Shown one piece after another: positions 12,501-23,277 of a DNA stretch of 64,000 nt. The notes below the pieces were generated by a model. It saw only the letters and a program-made list of their open reading frames with translations. It did not search any database and had not been told where the DNA came from. The translations under genes and the position numbers were made by a program. This stretch comes from Membranipora membranacea (lineage: Eukaryota; Bryozoa; Gymnolaemata; Cheilostomatida; Membraniporidae), in assembly GCA_914767715.1 (NCBI GenBank), contig OU612070.1:11301501-11365500 (forward strand). The letters are read 5' to 3'. Every line of letters begins with the position of its first letter. The stretch's first letter is position 1.

Positions 12501-15500
12501 AAAGCTGGCAAAACTGACACAAGGACTTTTAGGGACCGGGTTAATCTTCCAAAGATTACCGCAACATGGGCGGCTTGGATTGAGCCCTAGTGAAAATTTA
12601 TATTGTTTTTTTCTTTGTAACCACTTTATAACTCTGGTGCAAAACTCTATCACAAGGTTAGGGTTTGTGATCATAAGACAACTTGCCAGTAAATAGTGCC
12701 AGACATCGATAACAATAGGGTCCTGTCTAAACTATCACAGTTAGGAGTTATCTAAACATGAGACATTCCCGAGTGTCCTCAGGAGGACTTTGAGTGTCAC
12801 ATCAAAGCACCACTGCAAGTGAGTCATTCAAGTTGGAGGGACTATACATAGACTTAATATACTATGTCTATGTCTTAGTATATTAAGTCTATGGGACTAT
12901 ATTAGGGGGATCATGGTAGTATTTCCCATTACCTATTTCATGGTTAGTTGTGGAACCTAAATTGGTGAAAATAGCAACTAAGTATGCAACAAGAAAAGAG
13001 CTAAATTCTATCAATCTTAGCAAACAGCAAAATACCCCATAATGCAGTTTTATTCTCACTCTTTATTGGTAGAGGAAGCCTTAGAATCATAATTGGTATT
13101 TGTTGCGACCATTAACATATAAATACTGTGTATATTTATGGTTGTGACCCAGTAGGAAATTGATGTGATATAAAATTGCAGTTGACGTGTCAACAACCCC
13201 ACTTTTACACAGCTATACAAATTAACCTTTTCCCTCCAGCGCACTTGGCACTGCACAATACTTTTTTCAAGGTATCTGTGGTATCAAAATATCATAGTGT
13301 GAGTCGTGCTTGGACATGTAGAAAACTGCATTATGGGATTATGTTAATATTGCCTGATTCTAATGAAATTAACGCGTTCAAACACTCAGATACTCACTGC
13401 GCCTAGCTATTGAGGGATCCACCTCAATATTCTTCTCATAAGGAGTGCCACCATTGACTGTCAGCTCATATTCTCTACAAACATTAGCATTAACCTTTGA
13501 TATTTAATTGATGAAGTTATATATGAAAAGAGAAACTTTTACATCACAAAGGAATAAATACTTAGTTCATCGCTTGGCTCAAGATCTTCTATCGTGGGGA
13601 ACAAACGGAAAAAACAGCAAAGTATTTGGTGAGGATGCTGTCAGGGATTCAATTATGACAACTATGTGCCGTCTGTTTTTATCCACAAGGTAGGAAACCA
13701 TTGGCATGTTAAATCACCTTTTTAACAAAATAAGTTAGTCTGCAGATAGTAGTAACTTTAATTCACAAAAACTGCAATCAATTGTCTAGAGAGAAATCAC
13801 AACGCAGGTCCTTGATTACTAGGCCTTGGCATTATGTTCAAATGTTCAAAGTTTTATTGATAGTTGTTTTTACAGGAGTAGCTTACTTGTTGAGAATAAG
13901 TGTACCGTTATCCTCAAATAGAGGTTTGAACCCCCATCCACAGCTCACCTCCACAGCCTTATCGCTGTTCTACATACAGAAACACAGACAGCAAGGTTAA
14001 CAAAGAAGCAGAATGAGAGAAATTTAACTTGATGCTGAAAGGTAATCTGACTGAACAGGATGTGCTCTACTGCACACCAACCACTGTATATATCAATGCT
14101 AAGGCCAAAGGTACAAGTCAGCATGGATCTAGATACACCTGAATTTAGCACAAAATAATGTATGCATCTGCATCTGTAAGCTCTCTGGGACTATACTGGG
14201 TACTATGGGTCTACTTTGTGCCAAACAGAAATGTTCCAACCTACCTGTAATCTGAGATTGTTTTCGCACAGATATTCCAGCCCTCCCCACTTATTATTTG
14301 TCCAGGTTCAGATTATGGCATGTGATAGATACAACCTGATTGCAGCAAACATCATGTTTAATTATTTACCTCTCTGGTGTAGACAAAGCTAAGCTCTATA
14401 AGTATTCCTGTGATATTACTCGGCTCTGCTATCCTAACAAAACATTCATGGCTCTCCAGACAGTTAGGTCTGCTCACAAACCTCCAGTTCTTTCCTTCTT
14501 TGTCTGTGCATACTGCCTGTACCGTCACAATGTTACTGAGAAACTGTGTACAAGAAATAGAAGATTTATTATAATTGAATATCATCCTCCTTGACTGAAT
14601 TATGAAAAGGAAAACTATTATGGTTGTCCCCTCTCTTGACATGAGTAGACAATTCAAATAATGTTATCAAGGCCTCTGCCCAAATTAAGATTTGTCTACA
14701 TTATTCCCAACTCACATTTCTCACATCAATGAAAAAATGCCAAGCTGAGGAGTTGAGCTAATTCATCTGGATCATTATCAGTTTTTACATGCTTCTGGTA
14801 GGCTTATGCATATTGTTTATGGAATCTGCAGGTTCAAAATACTAAAAAATCAATAAATTACCTCAGCAATGATTTTCAAGCTTAAATATCAAGGCGGCAT
14901 GAAAATTCATTAAAGCTTGACTACAACCATCCTCCTGACGCCTGCACCGACAACGACACTTAACAAATAGCAACGGAGTTTGTGAACATTCAAAAGTTTA
15001 TGCTATCAAGTTTATTCTGGTTGAAGTTTGTCCCTGTCAAATTGATATAAATGTGCAATGGCCATCTCACCTTGGTACCATCAAATAATGACAGCCTGGC
15101 TAGTCTACTCTTAACCACACAGTTTAATCCTGGCAGTGGAATGTTCTTAGCTTCCAGAAGGGTCACTACCTTCTGTACGCGGGCAGTTCTCGGTCGTACC
15201 TACAATCAGAGACATTTGTGTGTATGACAAATAGTTGTGTATATTATAATCACTGTGACAGGGCAATGATCGACTTTTCCTCTTATCAAGATATATTTTA
15301 AAAAGAGGACAACTCAAAGCTTCATAATTGGAAAAATAGTCTCACTCGGGGAATTTGTTGCAAGCTTACGCCATTGATTTGTCCGAGTATGGATGTTCAA
15401 TTAATGGTAATATTTGCTTCTTTTTCCTACAGCTCTCAAGAACCGAAATCATAATTTCAAATATTTATATGCTAAATATGTATCTTCTCAGGTAGCTGGA

Positions 15501-18500
15501 GAATGTCAATAGGCACCCACAAGTTTCTGGTGATTGATCAACTAAACAAATAAACTCTTTACATTTGGTTCACTCAATAATCACTTACCCGTTGTGTTTG
15601 AGGGTTGTAGAATAGATCTTTGTAGAATAAGTTGGAGTTGCTGAGTTTGACAGAGTTGTAGTTTTTATGTGAGTGTTTATCGTTAACAGTTTGTAGTTTA
15701 CCACTTGTAGGTTCTCTGAAACCAGCTGGCACAGCACCAAGAGCATGTAGAACATCTGTAGCGCTTGTCTGCAGCACAATGAAACACCTTACAGAGCTTA
15801 GACAAACACAACTATCAAGCGAAAATGTAGATGACAATTTAGTGCTGATCCAACATTAGAACTTCCGTTCCAGTTTAATACTTGCCTATGATGACAGGGG
15901 ATAGGTTTACACATGACTTACATGTAGCTTATGGTTTACAACCATAATTGAAATAAGTATTCTATTAGGGATTCCTTACAGACAAACAGGGTAGGGAGAA
16001 CTTGTCTAGATCAAGGGAATAAGGGATGGCTACGTACGCGATCTATAACTCAAATACAAATCATGACAATACTATTGCCCTGTTCATTTGGGGGGGGGAG
16101 GAGTGGCAGACAGAACCCTTTATTTACCTCATTGACAGCCTGTTTGATACTGCCCCACAAAGCTTTGCCAGTTCTGGGTGTTGTCGGAGTTGTTGCTTCA
16201 TCATCTACCATCAGATCCTTGTATTTGATTCGCTGTTTGAGGAAGTTACTAGGTATGTAACCTCTGACCCCATCAACTGTCTCACACTGCCACCACCCGT
16301 CATCTCTGATAACAAATAATGAAGATGGAACAAAGATCAAAGTCTATGTATGTACAGCATTTTACACAACATATTAAATCGTTATATCTGAAGCTATTCA
16401 GATTTGATATACGAATTACATTATTATTGTGTTTTTTCCACCAGCATTTTGGGAAAAGCTAGACATCAAAAACTTTCTTCCAGATGTTAACCAGAAGGTT
16501 AAAAATTGTGTCAGACATGTGCTTTTTCAATTTTATTTGGCTACTGCAAGATGGAAAATCATGACACACCTAAACCTGGATGAAAATCCGATATTCTAAT
16601 ATATAATAATAATAGTGTAAGGATACATAATTATGTACAAAGGGCACAGTAAAATGATGAACTTACCTGACGGAGATTAAAGTGACAATATCCCCAGTAT
16701 TCACGGATAGATCGCCGTCCTCCTGTTTGACAAAGTCGTGTTGTACTTCGTAATCCATACGTATATCAGGAGTTCTGGGTTCTGTATCTGACTGATCCTC
16801 GTCCTCTGTAGCCTCCTCCTCCTCTTCGTCTGTGTATTCGCTCTCTTCTTCCTCTCCAAGAGATTCCTCCTCGCCTTCCTCTTCTTCATCTGTATATTCC
16901 TCCTCATCTGATTAAAACATTCAAGAAAGTTTTACAGTTGAGAAATTACATTATTATTATACCTGTTACATACACACCTGAGTTAGATTTGATTTATATT
17001 ATACCAGTCACATATTGACATGGGTAGTAATGGGGATATCTAAATCAGCGGAGCTAGATCACACAATAAATTAATCGCAATCCTCATACTTGTTCGAAAT
17101 ATTTGTTGAATCATCTGCTTTCAAATTCATGTGGCCCGAGTATTCTCAAAAGGAATCTGACAACTTGAAGTCAAAGTACAGAACTAGGGTGAAAGAACGT
17201 TAGTTACTTGACTAAACAATGCGATCAGATACAGATGCTAATGGCGTAGCATCAATAACAATGTGCATCACATACTAAGTCTATATAACATTTAGTGAGT
17301 CTATGAAGTATTTTGACTCTATAGTGGGCATTGTGAGCGATGACTTACCTCCTTCTTCTTCTCCCTCCTCATCCTCATCTTCAGCAGCGCGTTCCTCAGA
17401 ACTCAAGTCTTCTTTTATTTTCCTATTTCAATATTATAATTTGTAATAGATAATAGCAATAGACATAATAATTTTGTTATGTCACCAAGAAAAAATTTCC
17501 CAGCCAACAGAAGTACATGTTGTATTAGGAAATATGTAGGGAACCTAAGTCGTTTAAAACTTTCAATGTTTGGGAATCTCTCATCTGCTTTTAAAGAAAA
17601 CAACCTTTTGGTTTTCTGGTGAAACTCTCAAACCAACCACATAACTTCCCTCTCCAGACTCCAATGTATTGCCAAAGGTGAGCCCATGAAAAAAGTGACA
17701 TGAGGTCTTGAAAAGTAATAACCAATGGGCAGTTGATAGTGCTTAACCTTGTTAGGGCCTCTGGTAGTGGCCTCCACTGGAATGCTGCTGCCAACAACTC
17801 GAGAAAGTTTATGCAGCCAAACTAATGCTATGCTTCATGATTCCACAATATTGAGCCACAAAAATTCACAAAAACTTTGAGATCTAACAAATATGAACCA
17901 AAACGAAGCTAAAAATTGAAAATAGGCAACTGATTCCCAATAAAAGTACACACAAACACTTCGGAAAGTTCGGAAAGACAGGATGGGTTTGGTTGATTTC
18001 AAAGGAGGGAACAGTTGCAAAACCAAAGTCTGGGATATAGCAGGTGTTTTAAATAATCTTGTGAGGCTGCGCTGTTAGATTATGTAACATCAATGGCACT
18101 CAAAACTTGGGTCACAATTTAGCTAAAATGAAACTATTTTTATAATTGTCTTTAAATGTTTGCAGTTCATAAGGTGTCAGACTAACCCTGACTTTGTAAT
18201 TGAAAATCAACCAATCATCACTGCCTTGTATGATTATATGTCAGAAATTGAAAAAAAAATGCATGGCTTTGTACAAGGGTGCAAAACATATGTAGGGATA
18301 GCAGAGCAATGATCAATCAAAATGAGGGTGCATAAGCAGGGGAACAAAGCCAATAATGAGATGAGCCGTGATTACCTTGTATATTTTTTGTCTGGACTGA
18401 ACACATCAAGCGGGTAGAATGTAGGGTTAAGAATAAGCTCAAACCCAATTTCCAGACCGTCTCAACTGAGCCTTGAAATAGCGCTTGTCTCATGGGCTTG

Positions 18501-20581
18501 ACTGAACGCATCAAAAATGTGATTAAGCTCAGAGAACGATATTTTTGCAATGAAGTGGTATAATCATAGATCAAGTTTAATCCAATTGCTTGCATTCCAG
18601 TTGCAAAGCCTTTGCCTGCAGCATGGAGTGGATCAGGAGCAAATTCGAATGCAGGCAAATGGACCAAACTTGGTCTAGTATAACCACCATGACCAATTAT
18701 ATAATTCTATTATGTAGCACAATTCACATGATTCTTCTCAGATTCAAAGTATTTTAGTATGTACCTGAAATATTCATCCTCTGTCTCATCGGGCTCAAAA
18801 CTTTTCTCCATTTCTTTGACTTGATCCTACAAAGATAGGAATAAGTAAAAATTAACATCAAGCCATAGTTAGGAAGTATTACACACCGAGTAATCTCTCA
18901 GAAAAACAATTTGAGCGTCTACCAGAAAAAAACACCATCCAATTGATGAATGATGGACAACCTAATTGAGCCTCAGAAATGTGTAACATAATAAAATGAA
19001 CTGCTGCAGTGTGTATAAGAGATAAAAGTTACATATTTTTAATCGGTCTAAATACAGCAGAGTAACCACCGTGGAATTAAGCGGTGGGAAGAGTCCTATT
19101 TGAAAAAAGGCACATTTCTTATCAAACTGAGGTAGGATTTTTAGGAAACAGACCCTACACTCATTAATCTGAACCTAATATTTTTATCAGACATCAATTA
19201 TAGAATCCTACTTACTATCATCTTTTGTAATCGTTTGAGCTCATCTCCTTTCTTGCCATCAAAGTTTGTCATTTTTGTCGGTTCATCAGCTTTAGACGTT
19301 TTAGTAACTCTCTTTTGGAGATCGAGCATGTCATTTCTCAAATCTGTACACCTATCAACAATCATAAGTTGTTAGGAAGGCATGAATTAACTTAGCACAA
19401 TAACAATAACTACCTAATTAAAACCTTAGCAGGTGACGGTGAGGAAAATAGGATGGCAATATTGACAGCTGGATGGATCTGGTAACATAATGACATATAC
19501 TTAAACCACTGCTGCCACACAGCCAAATGTGTGCTTATAGAATTCTGTGTAGCTTAAAACTAATAAAATGAGGCTGCAATCTCAGCATTGTCACTTAATG
19601 AGCAAATAATTTGCACAAACTGATCGTCAAAATTAGGGTATTAGGTGACGTAGTTACCGTCTTACTAGTGCACACTGTACACGTCATAAGCTGGTGTGTA
19701 GATTTCATGCCCTGATTTTGAAGATCAGTTTGTGCAAATTAATTGTCCACTAGGTGACAATTATGAGATTTAAGTCTCAATTGATTATCTTGGAGCTATG
19801 CAGAATTCAATGAGCACAAATTTGCATGAGTGGCAGCAGTAGTTTAAGCTTATATTGCAGATAAAAATTAACTCATTTAAGAAGACAAGAGTCCTAACAA
19901 AACTAGCTGATCTGTAGAGTGATTACAAGGAGGGCTTTTGAGTCCTATACATACTCTTGATAATGGATCTTCATTTTATCCGAACGCTTTGGGGTAGCAG
20001 CGCTGCCCAGAGTTGCTGCACATTCTTTCTGAAGCTTCTCTACCTGAAACAGACACAACGTGTGATATGATTAAGTGCAATGAAGTTAGGCCTATGTACT
20101 GGTTGATGAATTTAGTTTTGCTCTTATACTGGTGTGGATGAATTTATCCCTTGCAGATGACATATCCCTCCAAAGTTTTTGTAAGACAGCGGAGTTTAAG
20201 TTAAGTCAGAAAATACCATAAATAAATATTATCCTAAATAAAATTAAGTGAGATGGATTTATTTCAACAATCAGCCCACTTATTTACATATAACTAACTA
20301 CTACCACACTCAGGCTTGTGGTAAGACAAGGGGTTATGAGTATTGAGGGCTTTTGCAGGCGTCATGTGTCTCCCACCATATACCTACAAAAACATACCAG
20401 GCACCCATACTCCTGTCATAAGGCTTTGATGATGATATGCATGCAGCAATCTCCAGTGAATAATTGATTAGATGGTATTGCCCCTTTTCTTATACTAAGA
20501 GCCCTTACTACATACCTGCTTTCTAAAGACATCAGCTTCTTTAGCATAAACTTTCAATGATGGTGTAGTTGATTTACCCAT
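570..20581 (-). CDS. NPHP1: Nephrocystin-1 (ciliary transition zone scaffold), 17 exons found, one or more missing
   Basis: Scaffold of the NPHP module at the ciliary transition zone and cell junctions. Exons in transcript order: 20516-20581, 19955-20043, 19216-19351, 18765-18826, 17349-17422, 16667-16907, 16128-16305, 15589-15768, 15071-15199, 14370-14543, 14245-14289 (tentative), 13398-13494, [gap], 6088-6200, 5566-5639, 5172-5216, 2218-2331, 570-725. Seen: start [11 protein letters not shown]-terminal coiled coil containing KADE, Glu-rich acidic block, one SH3 domain ([20 protein letters not shown]), then the nephrocystin homology region with [41 protein letters not shown] and EPFDMNE before TAA. 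Each resembles a human NPHP1 segment in the same order. Phases agree except across the gap 13397-6201, where about 35 residues are missing. Located exons give about 657 aa, so about 690 in full, close to the family length. The SH3 exon joins TSATDVL directly, skipping a stretch present in one human isoform. Confidence 0.93.
726..2217. other. Last NPHP1 intron
   Basis: Intron between the final two NPHP1 exons, with canonical GT-AG borders on the minus strand. I see no other gene in it, only short frames and a G9 run near 2004. Confidence 0.6.
3508..3824. mobile_element. Foldback (MITE-like) element, family A copy 1
   Basis: About 317 bp made of two long imperfect inverted arms. The left arm starts TGATTGTGAAGGAATCAGG and the right arm ends with its complement. 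Both arms also carry CTCAGTCTAATTTAGAAA-like, CCAGTTTCAA-like and GGTACTAAAA-like blocks in mirrored order. A second copy lies at 39251-39656. No coding capacity, so it would need a transposase from elsewhere. Located in the NPHP1 intron between exons 5172-5216 and 2218-2331. Confidence 0.85.
4024..4538. mobile_element. Foldback element, family B
   Basis: About 515 bp. The left end ATAGACAGTTTTCTGAGCTC is matched exactly in reverse at the right end. Further inward, the arms share the mirrored blocks TTGTCCTCTCTCCAGTTTGG, AGTAC..TTTAACCCACGCCGCAT and TTTTGATTCAGA with a few mismatches. The centre is not paired. It is noncoding and lies in the same NPHP1 intron as family A copy 1. Confidence 0.85.
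6511..6742 (+). repeat. Dispersed repeat C, copy 1, followed by a diverged direct copy
   Basis: About 232 bp that recurs, reverse-complemented, at 10667-10918. Shared blocks include AGTTATTATATACTCTAGAG, CTACTTAATTATTGCGAAAT and a stretch around TGGTTGTGCATGGCTAGTG. A more diverged direct copy follows at about 6743-6905 (AATCTGGTTGTGCGTGGATA, TTTCACATGTAACACCAT). Confidence 0.8.
7631..8001 (+). repeat. Two-unit tandem duplication, about 180-190 bp per unit
   Basis: Unit 1 spans 7631-7809 and unit 2 spans 7810-8001. They are nearly identical apart from point changes and a 12-base direct repeat (TGTGGGTATTTG) added in unit 2. The duplication is recent relative to the surrounding decayed sequence. 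Frames through it are open but resemble nothing I recognise. Confidence 0.85.
8354..8650 (-). mobile_element. Reverse-transcriptase C-terminal fragment in an NPHP1 intron
   Basis: A minus-strand frame of 98 codons reads [20 protein letters not shown], then MYVVKKM, and later [18 protein letters not shown]. This is the region after the RT palm in CR1/L2-like elements and related retrotransposons (the usual form has KASQRMYxLRRL and SxLLYCxPVW). No catalytic part remains. It differs from the fragment in the dehydrogenase gene, so at least two lineages have inserted here. Sequence up to about 9500 also looks like decayed element DNA. Confidence 0.65.
10667..10918 (-). repeat. Dispersed repeat C, inverted copy 2
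   Basis: Reverse complement of 6511-6742 with scattered substitutions and small indels. The pair, 4 kb apart in one intron, could fold into a large stem-loop in the NPHP1 pre-mRNA. Confidence 0.8.
12847..12893. repeat. 18-bp perfect inverted repeat
   Basis: Arms 12847-12864 and 12876-12893 (CATAGACTTAATATACTA and its complement) flank an 11-base loop. Located in an NPHP1 intron. Confidence 0.85.
19497..19857. mobile_element. Foldback element, family D
   Basis: About 360 bp with imperfect inverted arms. TTAAACCACTGCTGCCAC at the left is mirrored at the right as GTGGCAGCAGTAGTTTAAG. Internal mirrored blocks include GTGTGCTTATAGAATTC against GAATTCAATGAGCACA, and TTTGCACAAACTGATC against GATCAGTTTGTGCAAA. 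Noncoding. It fills much of the short NPHP1 intron between exons 19216-19351 and 19955-20043. Confidence 0.8.
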
Positions 20582-20942
20582 GTTGGGTCTGTTCGAAGAA
20601 GAGCTATGCAGCAAAGAAAACTCCCTTTTCCAGATTCTCACTGCTCAGTTCCAAATAGAAATTCTTGTTTCTAAAGAAGCTGTGAGAAGACAAAATACCA
20701 TAGTTATAAAATAACCAGTATAAAAAAATCAAATAAAAGATTTACACTAAATATAAATTAAAAAGCATGATTAAATTCTTTTTTCTAGTTTGGATATTTT
20801 TATTATTTAAAACATTAGTTGATGAACAGAATTGGGAAATTAAATAAATTAATAGTAGTGGTACTTTCTAGTAACACCATCACAACCGGTGGAGAAGTTT
20901 TTCATTTTTGCACTTAGTAAAATTTCATTTTTAACAAGCAAG
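20582..20942. promoter_or_regulatory. Shared intergenic region between divergent NPHP1 and COX7A2L start codons
   Basis: The two start codons lie 361 bp apart on opposite strands, so both promoters and 5' UTRs must lie here unless an upstream noncoding exon sits further out. The NPHP1-proximal part has moderate GC and the middle is very AT-rich. I see no convincing TATA box or CpG cluster. A bidirectional promoter is inferred from spacing only. Confidence 0.5.
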
Positions 20943-23022
20943 ATGCCCATTGGTTACAGATTTAGCCGTCTCAGTGGACGCCTGATTGGCGCTTCCTCGA
21001 GGTCAGCTTATAACCCACAGGTAGGTTCATCATTTAAGCCTTAAAATTACCTTCAAATGTTAACAATTCCAACACACTTTTCAGTCAACCAATACAACAG
21101 AATAGAAAAATAATCATCATGATCATAACGTTTGGAATTGGATATTTTAAATTATTATTGCTATGGTATGTCACTTCTCAATCTCTATAATCTCTCTTCC
21201 CTACAACATACCACATAAGTCTCAGTAAATCAAGGCTTATGATCACTATAATACTCCAACCAGACAGTCTTAACACCTTACATCTAATCTATTCAAGCTA
21301 CTAACTATTACTATGATAATGATGTTTCATTTCATGTTTGGGTTAGGAGGTACACCTTGAAGTTTTGTTGTGTCAGCCTGCTGTTGTCTTGAAAAGCATT
21401 GCTTGTTATTTTGGTCTAGCCTAAAATAGGTGGCTCTACTCCCATCAAATCAACAAAGTCTTTCGACACACGTAAACTAAACAAACTGAATATGTTGATT
21501 CCGTGTGCTATCCCATCGATCAAATGGCATCATTTTTGTTTTCACTATGTTCCCTCTCAGGTCACCTAATTATAGTTTACTTACCTGCAAATTGTTTGCC
21601 ACCAAAAACGTTTGATGTTCGTAGGCCACAACTCATGGTTGTTTGTGATGTTCAACCAACTTCTTTTTATGTAAATTGTTGTGCACTGCAAGTTGACTTT
21701 ATGTGAATGTATTGTTGAAACTACCTACCTGCCTTTTTACAAGTGTTGGCCTGCTACAATCACACATCTATACTTTTCAAGCTTTAAACTTTTCATTATC
21801 TCACTCGGCTCTTTTTCTTTCAGGCTTTCTCTGCTGCCCAGCCAATCCCTGTTATGAGAACAACAGCTGCTGAAAAACCAGCCGCAATCAGAAGTAAGTG
21901 ATATTGTTATATAATTTTCTGTGAACCGGCAAGTTTCTTACCCATGTCTAAACCCATCAAATTAACCGGGTAAATTTGCTTCTGGACCATTGCTATTCAC
22001 TGCATAACCATCCACTAGTACAAGCCTGTGTTGACTTGAAGATATAGGAAATCCGATCAACGGTCTTCATTCGCTTGATAAAATTACCCAAGAGGAGCAT
22101 TCGCTGGAGGAAAATTTGACAATTTGCGTATGGAAATTTATTCCTTGCCAACATATTTACAAACCCGCTTTACTGTATATCGGCTTAGTTAGCCTATCTT
22201 GACAAAATTTGTTCCCCCACCGAACGAAGCTTGTCAAGACAGGCTACTCCTAAGCTAGCTTACATAAAGTCACCCTTAACCAGGTAAACTATACTCTAGC
22301 TAACAATTACTCCTCTCGGGTATCGATCCTCTAAATTCGGATGATATGTGTTTTGTTTGCGACTTTACAGGTGCTAGCTCCTTGAGTGAGCCGCTTGCCC
22401 AGACACCGGCCATGACACAAACTGAGACACACGGAGTGTACCCAAGTGCTGAATTTTATGCCGGAGTATTGGAGAAGCAGCGATCAATGGCACCCGCGGT
22501 AAGGATGAATAGTTCTGTAACTGAGATACATGATAAGAATACATTACAACTGCTTAGAAGATGGATCATTGTGATGCCATAATGCACTTTCCAATGAGGG
22601 GAGCATGATTAAGGGTTTTATCATATTTGTATGTGTGTATCTACAAACCATATTCTCAATATGGGGTAGAACATTAGATACATATGATCTGCCTTTATCT
22701 CAAAAAAGCTCCCCCAATAGAAGAAATATCTTAGTTATTGCAGCTACTTTCTGTCTCATGTAAAATTGTTGAACGTAATTATATAATAATAGCTCCCTTT
22801 CTAACTACCATAAACTGGTAAGACATCAGGATTTTATAGTAAGCCCGGAATGTTGATTATTCTTGTGTTTTTTTCCAGAATGATCACAATCTTGTATGGC
22901 AGAAGAGACCATCTGATAAACCTCTGTTCACAGCTACAGTTGCTCTCTGCGCTGCAGGACTTATCCTGACGGCAATGCAATTAGGTGGCTGGGCTTACGG
23001 AGTTAAACCAAAGAAGGATTAA
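20943..23022 (+). CDS. COX7A2L: COX7A2L/SCAF1-like respiratory supercomplex factor, complete, 139 aa
   Basis: Exons 20943-21020, 21824-21893, 22371-22498 and 22879-23022 join in phase (0, 1, 0) to 139 aa. The N-terminus reads MPIGYRFSRLSGRLIG and then SAYNPQ. This closely parallels the start of vertebrate SCAF1/COX7RP (tyrosine-phenylalanine-serine, amphipathic stretch, AY-x-PQ), the part that in mammals serves as presequence and complex III contact. The C-terminal exon has the COX7A pattern: VWQKRPSDKPLF, one transmembrane helix (residues about 105-125), then GVKPKKD. Expected role: inner mitochondrial membrane protein linking complex IV to complex III. A low-complexity middle (TMTQTETHGVYPS region) is longer than the mammalian linker. 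Plain COX7A is less likely because it lacks this N-terminal extension. It is head to head with NPHP1. Confidence 0.8.
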
Positions 23023-23246
23023 ACTTAACATCAGATATAATTAACCAACTAAGACCCGTGGGCTGTTCGACCAGATACTGACTGAATACTATAAAGGCAT
23101 CGTTTTCGTTCATAGGGTCAACTATAGGACAATTTCTCTAACTGTGCATTGCACCAAGGAGTAAGAGTTCTCTCTAACTATTTGATTGCACTGAGTGGTG
23201 TTGATATTTTGTGCTTATGATAGTGAGTAATATGTTGTGCCACTAT

Positions 23247-23277
23247 AATAAAGTAATGTATATCAACATACAATAAA
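23247..23277 (+). terminator. Tandem poly(A) signals of the COX7A2L-like gene
   Basis: AATAAA occurs at 23247-23252 and again at 23272-23277, about 225-255 bp after the stop codon and in the sense orientation. Either could direct 3' end formation. Confidence 0.6.

Larger units (their letters stand above)
6201..13397. other. Largest NPHP1 intron region, rich in decayed repeats; one exon undetected
   Basis: About 7.2 kb between located NPHP1 exons. Phases and the family alignment require at least one more exon here (about 35 residues, length 1 modulo 3, covering the stretch after [10 protein letters not shown]). I could not find it. The region holds an inverted repeat pair (6511 and 10667), a tandem duplication (7631-8001), a reverse-transcriptase fragment, a G13 tract near 9916 and a hairpin at 12847. 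Confidence 0.6.

Noticed and set aside
16026-16319. Plus-strand frames across 16026-16319
   Set aside because: They are antisense shadows of the NPHP1 SH3 exon 16128-16305.
18317-18667. 116-codon minus frame in an NPHP1 intron
   Set aside because: Lies between well-supported NPHP1 exons 17349-17422 and 18765-18826, whose phases fit without it; no known domain.
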